A stretch of 64,000 bases of DNA, taken from NCBI GenBank assembly GCA_020444065.1, contig JAHLLQ010000007.1, positions 62,001 through 126,000 of the forward strand. The letters are read 5' to 3'. How positions within the stretch are numbered: the stretch's first letter is position 1; every line of letters begins with the position of its first letter. Positions 15,824 through 23,803 of this stretch are shown one piece after another. The translations under genes were made by a program, and so were the position numbers. This DNA is from a bacterium. Its GTDB lineage: Bacteria > Sumerlaeota > Sumerlaeia > SLMS01 > JAHLLQ01. The notes under the pieces are model-generated. The model did no database searches. It had not been told where the DNA came from and saw nothing but the letters and a program-made list of their open reading frames with translations.

Positions 15824-17533
15824 TTACTTCTTCGATTTCTGAGCCTTGGCCCACGAATCGCGCAGCGGCACAGTGCGGTTGAAGACTGCGCAATCGGACG
15901 AGGTGTCGGCGTCGACGCAGAAATAGCCAAGACGTTCGAACTGATAAATCGTCTCTGGCTCCGCGCCTGCGACGCTCGGTTCGATGTAACACTCCTTCAC
16001 GACTTCGAGTGAGTCGGGATTGAGGTTGTCGCGCCAATCGCCGTCTTCGGGAACGTCGTTCGGATCTTCGGTCATGAAGAGTTTGTCGTACATGCGCACT
16101 TCCGCAGGCAGGGCGTGTCGCGCGGAGACCCAGTGGAGGGTTGCCTTCACGCGGCGCCCGTCGGGCGCATCGCCGCCGCGGGTTTCCGGATCGTACGTGC
16201 AGCGCAGTTCGACGACTTCGCCGTTTTCGTCCTTCACGACTTCGTTGCAGGTGATGAAGTACGCATAGCGCAGGCGCACTTCGCGGCCGGGCGCGAGCCG
16301 GAAGAATTTCTTCGGCGGATCTTCCATGAAGTCCTCGCGTTCGAGGTAGAGAATCCGCGAGAATGGAACGCCGCGCTTGCCCGCCGATTCGTCTTCGGGG
16401 TTGTTGACGGCTTCCAGGAACTCCTCCTTGTCCTCGGGGTAGTTCTCAATGACGACACGCAGCGGTCGCGTAACCGCCATGATGCGCGGCGCGACTTTGT
16501 TCAGGTGCTCGCGCACGCAATGCTCAAGCAGTTGAATGTCGACGACGCTGTTTGCTTTGGCGACGCCAATACGATCGCAGAAATTGCGAATCGACTCGGA
16601 GGGATAGCCGCGGCGGCGCATTCCGGAGATGGTTGGCATGCGCGGATCGTCCCAACCGTTGACGTGACCTTCGCGGACGAGCTCGAGCAGTTTGCGTTTG
16701 CTCATTACGGTGTAGGTCAGGTTGAGGCGTGCAAATTCCGTCTGCTCGGGATGATAAATCTCGAGCGTTTCGAGGAACCAGTTATAGAGCGGCCGGTGAT
16801 CGGCGAACTCGAGCGTGCAGATGGAGTGTGTGATCTCTTCGATCGAATCGGACTGTCCGTGGGCGAAGTCGTACATCGGATAGATGGACCACTTGTCGCC
16901 CGTGCGGTGATGCGATGCGTGCAGAATGCGATAGAGCACCGGATCGCGCATGTTGAGGTTCGGATGGGCCATGTCGATCTTCGCGCGGAGAGTGCGCGTG
17001 CCATCGGGGAACTCGCCGTTCCGCATGCGAGCGAACAGGTCGAGGTTTTCCTCGACGCTGCGATCGCGGTGCGGGCTCGGGCGGCCGGGCTCTTTCAGGG
17101 TGCCGCGGTGCTCGCGGATTTCCTCGGCGGAAAGATCGTCGACGTAGGCTTTGCCCATCTCGATGAGTTTGACGGCCCACTCGTAGAGCTGCTCGAAGTA
17201 GTCGGAGGCGTAATGGAGGTGTTCGCCCCAGTCCCAGCCCAGCCACTTGATATCGCGGATGATGGATTCGACGTAGGCGGATTCTTCCTTGGTCGGGTTC
17301 GTGTCATCGAAGCGCAGGTGGCAGCGGCCGCCGTACTCGGCGGCGATTCCAAAGTTGAGGCAGATGGACTTGGCGTGTCCGATGTGCAGGAAGCCGTTGG
17401 GCTCGGGCGGGAAGCGGGTGACGACCCGGCCGTCCCATTTGCCGGCGCGGCGGTCTTCTTCGACCTTTGTGCGGACGAAGTCTTTGCCGCTCGATTTTGT
17501 TTCGGCAGCTTCCGAATTGCTGGGCGTACTCAT
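15824..17533 (-). CDS. glnS: Glutaminyl-tRNA synthetase
   Basis: 569 residues, matching bacterial GlnRS (~550-560). It charges tRNA-Gln directly with glutamine. Class I signatures are [17 protein letters not shown] (HIGH at residues 50-53) and MSKRK at 277-281. The family-typical [24 protein letters not shown] and the C-terminal anticodon-binding beta-barrels ([23 protein letters not shown]-like) are present. GlnRS rather than GluRS is supported by the length, the MSKRK variant and the C-terminal barrels. The start ATG at 17533 leads into a ~25-residue Ser/Thr-rich extension. It is the first gene of a pair with the metallo-hydrolase 22 nt downstream. Confidence 0.95.
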   Translation of the reverse strand: MSTPSNSEAAETKSSGKDFVRTKVEEDRRAGKWDGRVVTRFPPEPNGFLHIGHAKSICLNFGIAAEYGGRCHLRFDDTNPTKEESAYVESIIRDIKWLGWDWGEHLHYASDYFEQLYEWAVKLIEMGKAYVDDLSAEEIREHRGTLKEPGRPSPHRDRSVEENLDLFARMRNGEFPDGTRTLRAKIDMAHPNLNMRDPVLYRILHASHHRTGDKWSIYPMYDFAHGQSDSIEEITHSICTLEFADHRPLYNWFLETLEIYHPEQTEFARLNLTYTVMSKRKLLELVREGHVNGWDDPRMPTISGMRRRGYPSESIRNFCDRIGVAKANSVVDIQLLEHCVREHLNKVAPRIMAVTRPLRVVIENYPEDKEEFLEAVNNPEDESAGKRGVPFSRILYLEREDFMEDPPKKFFRLAPGREVRLRYAYFITCNEVVKDENGEVVELRCTYDPETRGGDAPDGRRVKATLHWVSARHALPAEVRMYDKLFMTEDPNDVPEDGDWRDNLNPDSLEVVKECYIEPSVAGAEPETIYQFERLGYFCVDADTSSDCAVFNRTVPLRDSWAKAQKSKK

Positions 17534-17889
17534 GGCAGCTCATCCTCGATAAATGCTCCGGGCGGGATTGTGTCCCGGCGGAGGAAAAACCCTGCGGAAT
17601 CGCCCCCCGTGCCGTCAAGAGGGGCGGCGGGTTAGAGCCCGTTCTCAATGTCCCAGGCTCTTCGTTGGGCTGCGGTCGGCCGCCGCCTTGCGCGCCTCGA
17701 TCCTGGCAGTTCATGCTGGGCTTATCGGTCTCCGGGAATCGAATTGACAGATTCAGCTACGGGGCTCAACGCTGAAGCAAAATACGAATCCTATTTTTCC
17801 TTGGTTGGGCCGCGGTCCAAGCGAATATCTGCGGGAAGTGGGTGGGGACACGACATGGCCAGGGCACTCTCTTTGGTTGGGGGCCCTCG
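17534..17889. other. Divergent intergenic region
   Basis: 356 bases between divergent glnS and the FG-GAP gene. A TTGACA lies at about 17745-17750 on the plus strand, but without a convincing -10. Short open frames here overlap on both strands and lack ribosome-binding sites. I see no RNA gene, repeat module or hairpin in it. Confidence 0.45.
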
Positions 17890-19761
17890 ATGAATATTCT
17901 TCGATGTGCATTCTTGGGGGGATGCCTTGTCATCCTCTTGATGTCCACTTCGCAGGCAGGGGCGCAGGACTGGCGAGGCTTTTCGTCTTTCTCCTCCTAC
18001 AGCGCGGGGACCGTTCCCTATGATGTCGTGGTCGGGGATTTCAACGGCGACAACATCGCGGATCTGGCTGTCGCGAACGCCACATCGCATGATCTCTCGA
18101 TCTTGCTTGGAAATGGGATCGGAGGCGTTGGAAATGGGACGTTCTCGACTGCGGTGAACTACGGGGCGGACAATCGTCCTGTCGCCCTGGTGACCGGAGA
18201 TTTCGATGGGGACGGCATCCCGGATCTGGCCGCAGCAAACGGGAATTCGAGCAATGTGTCCGTGCTGTTGGGCAACGGTAGCGGTGGGATTGGCGACGGG
18301 ACATTTGGGTCGGCCGTCAATTACGCCGTAGGGAATGGCCCAGCGGGAATTGCAACCGGAGATTTCGACAGCGATGATATTATCGATCTCGTCGTGACAA
18401 ACAGCGGGGCAAACAGTCTGTCCGTATTGCTCGGTGACGGCAGCGGGGGCGTGGGAGATGGGACCTTCACCTCCAGCGGTACATATGGGACTGGCACGAG
18501 TCCGACGACTGTTGCCACCGGGGACTTCAATGGCGACGACATCACCGACCTCGTGGTCTCAAACTCGAACTCAAGCAATGTTTCCGTTCTGTTGGGAGAT
18601 GGCGCTTCCGGCACTGGAGATGGGACATTCGCCCTGGCTGCGAATTACGCTGCCGGCAGCGGCGCGTTCGATGTCATCACAGGAGACTTCAACGACGACG
18701 GTATCGCGGACCTGGCCGTTTCTAATTCTCTGGCAGCAGGCATTTCTGTACTGCTGGGAAATGGCTCTGGAGGAATTGGAGATGGGACCTTCGCCAGCCA
18801 AGTCATTTATGGTGTGGGGCCTTCGCCGTATTGCGTGGTTGCTGGGGACTTCGATAGCGATGGGATCGTCGACTTGGCAGCGGCCAATTTCAACTCGGAT
18901 GACGTCTCTATTCTGTTCGGAAACGGGAGCGGCGGAGTCGGCGATGGGACGTTTGCGGCCATGGTGAACTACGCTGTCGATTCCGGACCTTACGGCTTGG
19001 CAACGGGCGACTTCAATGGCGACGGATTTGTGGATCTGGTTGTGCCGAGCGTTGATTCGGATGTTGTCTCTATTCTGCTGAATCTTGGACTGACCATGCC
19101 TGTGCTTGGGTTGAATCCGCCGTCATTGAACTTCGGAGACATCGAGCTCGGAGGTTCGAGCGCATCTCTCGCGACTGTTCTGGGGAACACCGGCGACGCC
19201 GATCTTCTTTCCACGGCAACGCTTTCCGATGATGGGGGCGGGGCCTTTGCGCTCAGCGTCTCGCCGATAAGCCCACTGACAGCAGGCACAACGACGAGCC
19301 TGGAGGTTGAGTTCATGCCCCCCGGCCTCGGCCCCTATTCGGGCGAGGTTTCCCTCGCGACCAACACGAGCAGCGGGACCGTACTTGTGGCACTGGCAGG
19401 GACCGGGGTGGATACCCAGGCACCTACAAGTGCGGCGACCGGCCCGACAGGCTCTCTGGTTCAGGCGTCGGCGATCATCGAGGTGACATTCGCCGCATCC
19501 GATAATGCGGGAGGAAGCGGTGTGGCGAGCGTAGAGCTGTTCTACTCCAGGAATGCTTCCGCATTCTCGAGTGCAGGGACGTTTTCCAGTTCTCCGGTTG
19601 CCTTTGACTCTGCGAGCGCGGGGGGCGATGGGACCTATGAGTTTTACACGGTGGCGTCTGATGTTGCCGGGAATACGGAGATTGCGCCAGCGTCGGCAGA
19701 CATTTCCGTGATTTTCAGCGATACCACGGCGGTGTTGGATTGGAAGGTCCTGGATCGTTAG
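17890..19761 (+). CDS. Secreted seven-repeat FG-GAP propeller protein with ASH and Ig-like domains
   Basis: 623 residues. The signal peptide is MNILRCAFLGGCLVILLMSTSQAGA. Residues ~40-400 are seven near-perfect 54-residue repeats (GDFDGDGIPDLA...NVSVLLGNGSGGIGDGTF...), each with a Ca-binding DxDxDGxxD-type loop, giving one complete seven-bladed propeller. Next is a choice-of-anchor/ASH-like sandwich (LNPPSLNFGDIELGGSS), then an Ig-like domain (ASDNAGGSGVASVELFY) and the tail AVLDWKVLDR. ATG at 17890 is used because the signal peptide starts there, though the ribosome-binding site is weak. The high repeat identity suggests recent internal amplification. Likely extracellular; activity unknown. 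Confidence 0.83.
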   Translation: MNILRCAFLGGCLVILLMSTSQAGAQDWRGFSSFSSYSAGTVPYDVVVGDFNGDNIADLAVANATSHDLSILLGNGIGGVGNGTFSTAVNYGADNRPVALVTGDFDGDGIPDLAAANGNSSNVSVLLGNGSGGIGDGTFGSAVNYAVGNGPAGIATGDFDSDDIIDLVVTNSGANSLSVLLGDGSGGVGDGTFTSSGTYGTGTSPTTVATGDFNGDDITDLVVSNSNSSNVSVLLGDGASGTGDGTFALAANYAAGSGAFDVITGDFNDDGIADLAVSNSLAAGISVLLGNGSGGIGDGTFASQVIYGVGPSPYCVVAGDFDSDGIVDLAAANFNSDDVSILFGNGSGGVGDGTFAAMVNYAVDSGPYGLATGDFNGDGFVDLVVPSVDSDVVSILLNLGLTMPVLGLNPPSLNFGDIELGGSSASLATVLGNTGDADLLSTATLSDDGGGAFALSVSPISPLTAGTTTSLEVEFMPPGLGPYSGEVSLATNTSSGTVLVALAGTGVDTQAPTSAATGPTGSLVQASAIIEVTFAASDNAGGSGVASVELFYSRNASAFSSAGTFSSSPVAFDSASAGGDGTYEFYTVASDVAGNTEIAPASADISVIFSDTTAVLDWKVLDR

Positions 19762-19911
19762 GGAGCGATGGGCTCGACGACGAGCACGAGGGGGGCTGGG
19801 GACTTTCAGATTGCCTGCGACGGTGAGATTCGGCACAAAGAGTCAGGAGTGACGGAATTTCGATATTCTTTTCCCCAGCCCGGGGGGGCGGGGGACCCAA
19901 GGAGCGTTCTT

Positions 19912-20241
19912 ATGCGACGTTGGATTTTGGCGCTTGTTTGCGCCTGTACACTGTTCTGCACCGGATGCGTGGGGTATTTCGCCCCCGTGATGCCGCCCCA
20001 GGGCGGTCTGTTCACGGCCGTGTCGGCTCCGCTGGATACGGACGTTGACGAGACGCCGGTGGGTTACGCGATGGGCAAGTCCACCGCGGTCTGCATTTTC
20101 GGCCTGTTTGCGTTCGGCGATGCGAGCGTGACGTCGGCGGCCCGCAACGGTGGGTTGGAGCAGATCGATCACGTGGATTATTCGTATCTGAATATTCTGT
20201 TCATCTACCAGGGCTTCACGACGAAAGCTTACGGGGAATGA
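19912..20241 (+). CDS. TRL-like lipoprotein 1
   Basis: 109 residues with a lipoprotein signal (LVCACTLFCTGC; lipobox Cys at residue 18). The mature part matches the TRL-like family layout: GYFAPVMPPQGGLFTAVSAPLD, then GKSTAVCIFGLFAFGDASVTSAARNGG and a short hydrophobic C-terminal strand. TRL-like proteins are small lipoproteins of unknown function. The start follows AAGGAG by 7-8 nt. The stop overlaps the next start (ATGA), so the three related lipoproteins are translationally coupled. Confidence 0.85.
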   Translation: MRRWILALVCACTLFCTGCVGYFAPVMPPQGGLFTAVSAPLDTDVDETPVGYAMGKSTAVCIFGLFAFGDASVTSAARNGGLEQIDHVDYSYLNILFIYQGFTTKAYGE

Positions 20242-20630
20242 TGATGAAAGCGCGCCTGCTCCTCCATCGAACGCGGGGGCTTGCGACGTTGGCTGCGCTG
20301 GTCTTCGTGGCTGTCTTTGGCACATCGTGCGCCTTTTATACGGCGCCGGTGGTTCCGCCGAACGGCCTGCTGTTCACCAACATCAAAGCCCCTCTCACCG
20401 TCCACTACGACAAGACGCCCGTTGGCCGGGATTCGAAGAAGTACTCTGCGCGCAGCACGAAGTACTTCCGGGACTTCCTGATCACTGGGCTCGGGTTTGC
20501 GTGGGATGAGGCTGCGGTCTCGACGATCGTCCGCGAGGGCGGGATCGAGAAGGTGGCCTATGCGGATTATGAGGCGCTGTGTATCCTGGGGATTTATGCC
20601 GAATTCACCGTGGAGGTGTACGGCCAATGA
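20238..20630 (+). CDS. TRL-like lipoprotein 2
   Basis: 130 residues. Three consecutive Met codons open the frame, the first overlapping the upstream stop. Lipobox VFVAVFGTSC, then AFYTAPVVPPNGLLFTNIKAPL, the same opening as its neighbours. The central GDASV..AARNG motif of lipoproteins 1 and 3 is changed to DEAAVSTIVREGG, so this copy is the most diverged of the three. Probably anchored in the outer or inner membrane facing the periplasm. Function unknown. Confidence 0.84.
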   Translation: MMMKARLLLHRTRGLATLAALVFVAVFGTSCAFYTAPVVPPNGLLFTNIKAPLTVHYDKTPVGRDSKKYSARSTKYFRDFLITGLGFAWDEAAVSTIVREGGIEKVAYADYEALCILGIYAEFTVEVYGQ

Positions 20631-21109
20631 TTCCTAGAGACAAACACACCGCGCTTCGAGCGGTCGCCCTGCGGGGAGGCTTGCTCGCCCTGTGTGTCCT
20701 GATGCTGAACGGTTGCGTGTTCTACAACACGCCCGTCCGGCCCTACTGGGGCACCGGTTTCAATCATACAACCTTCCCTGTCGATATCGAGTTCCACGGC
20801 ACGCAGATGGGCAACCGGATCGGTCGCTCGTCGAGCGTGGCGGTTCTGTTCGGGTTCATCAGCTTTGGCGATGCCAGCGTGATGTCCGCCGCCCGGAATG
20901 GCCAGATTGTCGAGATCAGCCATATCGACGCGGAAATGACCAATGTGCTGGGTCTGTACGTCAGCTACGAGACGATTGTCTCGGGGTTCGACGAGAGAGG
21001 CATGGCCAGGAAGAAACCCACCTACGACCACGAAGACGAAGAAGAGGACGTGACTGAGCCGGAGGCGACCGAAACGCCGCCGGAGAGACGTCTGAGGGCC
21101 ATCGAGTAG
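20627..21109 (+). CDS. TRL-like lipoprotein 3 with acidic tail
   Basis: 160 residues, overlapping the previous stop by ATGA. Lipobox LCVLMLNGC, then VFYNTPVRPYWGTGF and the family motif FGFISFGDASVMSAARNGQI. Unlike the other two copies it has a ~45-residue hydrophilic C-terminal extension rich in Glu/Asp (DHEDEEEDVTEPEATETPPERR). This could bind cations or a basic partner, which is inference only. It is the last gene of the coupled trio and is followed by a strong terminator. Confidence 0.84.
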   Translation: MIPRDKHTALRAVALRGGLLALCVLMLNGCVFYNTPVRPYWGTGFNHTTFPVDIEFHGTQMGNRIGRSSSVAVLFGFISFGDASVMSAARNGQIVEISHIDAEMTNVLGLYVSYETIVSGFDERGMARKKPTYDHEDEEEDVTEPEATETPPERRLRAIE

Positions 21110-21134
21110 ATGGCCCGGACCCGCGATTGTCGGA

Positions 21135-21167
21135 CGGCGCCCTCCATGCGGGGGGCGCCGTTTTTTT
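21135..21167 (+). terminator. Intrinsic terminator after the TRL-like trio
   Basis: Stem CGGCGCCC (21135-21142) / GGGCGCCG (21153-21160), extended by one more G-C possibility, followed by seven T residues (21161-21167). It ends the three-lipoprotein operon 26 nt after its stop. Confidence 0.9.
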
Positions 21168-21243
21168 GCCTGGGGGCGAAAAAGCGTGAAAAAATCCGGC
21201 GCGCCACGGCAAGTATAGTTGAACGCTGCCCGAAAGGACCGCC

Positions 21244-21855
21244 GTGAGCGATTCTCCAACACGACACGCCAAGGAACCGAGTTCGGAACTCCGCGCGGCG
21301 TTCCACGACGGCGATCCAGAGGCAATGGATGCCCTGGCGGTGGCGTTCTACCGGGATCTGCTGCGGTTCTGTGCGTCGATGCTGGGCGATGCAGAAGCGG
21401 CCGCGGAGGCGACGCAGGAGACGTTGCTGCGGATTCTGGAGAATCACCGGACTTTCCGGCCGGATCGGCCGTTTCGGCCCTGGCTGTTTGCGATCTGCCG
21501 GCGGGTTTGTCTGGAGGTTCGCCGAGGCGGGCGCAAGCCGGCGGCGATCGTGGATCTGGCCGGGACGGAGGATGGGCTGGATGTTCTGCCGTCGGACGAT
21601 GCGGGGCCGCTGGAGGAGCTGATTCGGCGCGAGGGCGAGCAGGCGGCCCTGGCGGAGCTGGGTCGGCTGGAGGAGCGCGACCGCGAGGTGATTCTGCTGC
21701 ACGTGTTCGAAGGTTTGACATTTCGCGAAATCGGCGAGGCGCTGGATCGGCCCGCCAACACCGCCGCCACACAGTACTATCGCGCGCTGAAGAAGCTGCG
21801 CGAATCGCTGGCGGAAGACCATCGCCCCCGAAGGAAGAACGGCAATGTTTCCTGA
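21244..21855 (+). CDS. ECF-subfamily RNA polymerase sigma factor
   Basis: 203 residues. Region 2 runs ALAVAFYRDLLRFCASMLGDAEAAAEATQETLLRI...RPFRPWLFAICRRV. Region 4 has the HTH LTFREIGEALDRPANTAATQYYRAL after LEERDREVILLHVFEG. The GTG start at 21244 is supported by the GAAAGGACC site just upstream, with no ATG in a better place. It overlaps the following FecR-domain gene by 11 nt, so sigma and regulator are translationally linked. It differs clearly from the other ECF factor in this window, so it likely serves a separate regulon. Confidence 0.92.
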   Translation: MSDSPTRHAKEPSSELRAAFHDGDPEAMDALAVAFYRDLLRFCASMLGDAEAAAEATQETLLRILENHRTFRPDRPFRPWLFAICRRVCLEVRRGGRKPAAIVDLAGTEDGLDVLPSDDAGPLEELIRREGEQAALAELGRLEERDREVILLHVFEGLTFREIGEALDRPANTAATQYYRALKKLRESLAEDHRPRRKNGNVS

Positions 21856-23209
21856 CGTTGATGCGCTGACCAAGGATTTCGAGAACCGCCGGCTGGCGGA
21901 CGTGCGCAAGATGCTGCGGCGTCGGGCGGAGTCGTTGACCGCGACGGTGATTCTGCTGTCGGGCGAGGCGACGGCGATCGATCCGGAGACGGGGCGGAGT
22001 CACTCGATCGATGAGCGGGCGCGGCTGGCAACCGGGACGAAGATTACGATCGATCGCGGCCGGATGCTGCTGCGGTTCGACGATGGAAGCGATGTCTGGC
22101 TGGCGGAGGGCGCGGAGTTGGAGCTGTGCGCCTGGACGAAGGCAGAGCGGCTGCTGCGGTTGGTTGCGGGGCGGGCATTGGCCCTGGTGGCCGAGCATGC
22201 CGAGCGAGCCTTCCGGACGCTGACGCCGCATGGCGAGGTGATCGTCACGGGGACGGCGTTTGAACTGAATATTCACGACAGCGAACTCGACGTGGCGGTG
22301 TTGCACGGCGGGGTTCGTCTTCAGACTGCCGGTGGCGAGTGCCGCGTGACGCGCGGCCGAAAGGCCACCGCTGCGCCGGGCAAGGCGCCTGCCCTGCGCA
22401 CGATGAGTCGCTCCGATGACAGCGCCCGTTGGGTGCGGGACTGGAGCGCTTGCGATTCCAACGGTGCCGTGCGGCCTGCGCTGCGCGGCGTGCACCAAAC
22501 CCTCGACCAGGTATCACGAACCCGAAAGGAAATCGGAATCATGTACAAAGCACTGATTGCACTGGCTGTTCTCGCTCTCGCGGGCGGAGCGGCGTTCTTT
22601 ATGTTCAAGTCGTCCGATCAGTCGGCGTCGAGTTCCGCCGCCTCGGAGGGCGCACAGCGGCACGTTCAGGCGATGGCGCCGGGCGACGGCGGCGGCGAAG
22701 AGAAGGAGATGGCCTTCGCCACGTTGGACTTCCCGGGGTCAGGAAAGAAGCTGCTGGTCAATTTGAACGACCCGAATGGGCTGGATGAGGCTTTGAGCGA
22801 ATTGCCGGCGGAGCAGGCGGCGGCGTTGAGCCGGATCCTGACGCTCAAGGATGGCGAGATTCAGACGAAGCCCATCGACCAGATGACGGATGCAGACCGC
22901 GCCGTACTCAATGAGCTGGGCGGGCTGAGCGTCGATGTTTCGAAGCGCATCGGTGACGGCGAAGAGCCGCCGTTGAACAATAAGCAGATGGAGCAGTTCC
23001 AGCGTGAGGCGCAGAATAGCATCGATGCCCTGCGCGACATGATCAAGAACGGCGTCGACCCCGAGGTCGCGAAGGCTCAGGTGGAGGCGGCGCTGACGGA
23101 TTCCTATCATCGGCACATCGGCGACGACGCGGATGTGAAGGTGGACCTGAATGTCGACCCGAATTCGGATGGCGCACAGATCGGCATCCGAATCGAGAAG
23201 GGACAGTAA
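21845..23209 (+). CDS. FecR-domain protein with a central membrane helix (possible anti-sigma regulator; possible two-protein locus)
   Basis: 454 residues if read from ATG at 21845. Residues ~30-190 are a FecR-like domain (LLSGEATAIDPETG, GRMLLRFDDGSDVWLAEGAELELC, HGEVIVTGTAFELNIHDS). A low-complexity, intergenic-looking stretch precedes M233 (VHQTLDQVSRTRKEIGI), and then comes a membrane helix (YKALIALAVLALAGGAAFFMF) and a ~200-residue acidic soluble part. This order is unusual: FecR-type anti-sigmas normally place the helix before the FecR domain. An in-frame ATG at 22541 has an AAAGGA site about 9 nt upstream and could make a separate 222-residue membrane-anchored protein. It overlaps the sigma gene by 11 nt and precedes a pseudopilin gene by 5 nt. 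Confidence 0.75.
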   Translation: MFPDVDALTKDFENRRLADVRKMLRRRAESLTATVILLSGEATAIDPETGRSHSIDERARLATGTKITIDRGRMLLRFDDGSDVWLAEGAELELCAWTKAERLLRLVAGRALALVAEHAERAFRTLTPHGEVIVTGTAFELNIHDSELDVAVLHGGVRLQTAGGECRVTRGRKATAAPGKAPALRTMSRSDDSARWVRDWSACDSNGAVRPALRGVHQTLDQVSRTRKEIGIMYKALIALAVLALAGGAAFFMFKSSDQSASSSAASEGAQRHVQAMAPGDGGGEEKEMAFATLDFPGSGKKLLVNLNDPNGLDEALSELPAEQAAALSRILTLKDGEIQTKPIDQMTDADRAVLNELGGLSVDVSKRIGDGEEPPLNNKQMEQFQREAQNSIDALRDMIKNGVDPEVAKAQVEAALTDSYHRHIGDDADVKVDLNVDPNSDGAQIGIRIEKGQ

Positions 23210-23214
23210 GAGTC

Positions 23215-23781
23215 ATGTTGTTTCGAAACGTCACCATCGCGAGGGGCGGGTGGCGCTTGGAGAATCGAGCGGCAGGGCGGGGTTTCACCCTGATCGAGCT
23301 GCTGGTCGTTGTGGCAGTCATTGCAATCCTTGCGGCCATCGCGGTGCCGAACCTGCTCGAGGCGCAGACGCGATCGAAGGTCTCTCGCGCGAAGGCCGAT
23401 ATGAGGAGTCTGCAGACGGCGCTCGAGAGTTTTGCGGTCGACAACAATCGGTATCCTTCCGCGCCGAACGGAATCGGGTTCTCGGGGCACCTGTTGGATC
23501 TGACGAAGCCCGTAGCGTATATTACCAGCTTGCCGGAAGACATCTTCGGCAAACCGCTCGTGTACAATTACCTTGCAGGGGGTAATCTGACCGCGATCCA
23601 GGCGGACAAATTCGGCAGCTATTCGCTGGCGAGTGTCGGCCCGGACGGGAAGCTGAACACGACGCTGATCGACACGACGGTGTACGATCCGACGAACGGC
23701 ACTGTCAGCGAGGGCGACATTGTGTTCTCGCACAAAACGAAAGACCCGGCGACGTTGACTCGTCTCGCCGCCGGGTCTTGA
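23215..23781 (+). CDS. Type II/IV pseudopilin-like protein
   Basis: 188 residues. A prepilin leader ends at G23 and is followed by the methylation/assembly motif FTLIELLVVVAVIAILAAIAV with the conserved E5 of the mature protein (E28). The helix continues into LLEAQTRSKVSRAKADMRSLQTALESFAVDNNRYP, the typical major-pseudopilin (GspG-like) spine. It would be processed by a prepilin peptidase and inserted in the inner membrane as part of a type II secretion-like pseudopilus. No gsp or pil genes are nearby. It is the third gene of the ECF sigma operon, 5 nt after the FecR-domain gene, which suggests sigma-controlled expression. Confidence 0.88.
   Translation: MLFRNVTIARGGWRLENRAAGRGFTLIELLVVVAVIAILAAIAVPNLLEAQTRSKVSRAKADMRSLQTALESFAVDNNRYPSAPNGIGFSGHLLDLTKPVAYITSLPEDIFGKPLVYNYLAGGNLTAIQADKFGSYSLASVGPDGKLNTTLIDTTVYDPTNGTVSEGDIVFSHKTKDPATLTRLAAGS
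23741..23779. terminator. Terminator hairpin overlapping the pseudopilin 3' end
   Basis: Arms AAGACCCGGC (23741-23750) and GCCGGGTCTT (23770-23779) pair perfectly. The hairpin lies inside the last codons of the pseudopilin gene; its right arm reaches the first base of the TGA. The U-rich side (TTTCGTTTTG) is on the minus strand, so it should mainly end transcripts of the convergent secreted-protein gene. Confidence 0.7.
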
Positions 23782-23803
23782 TCTCGAGCGATCCTTACGG
23801 CAA

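Noticed and set aside
20594-22498. Long minus-strand open frame (634 codons) opposite the lipoprotein and sigma genes
   Set aside because: Shadow frame in high-GC DNA; Arg/Pro-rich, no ribosome-binding site, and the plus strand carries recognisable lipoproteins, a terminator and an ECF sigma.
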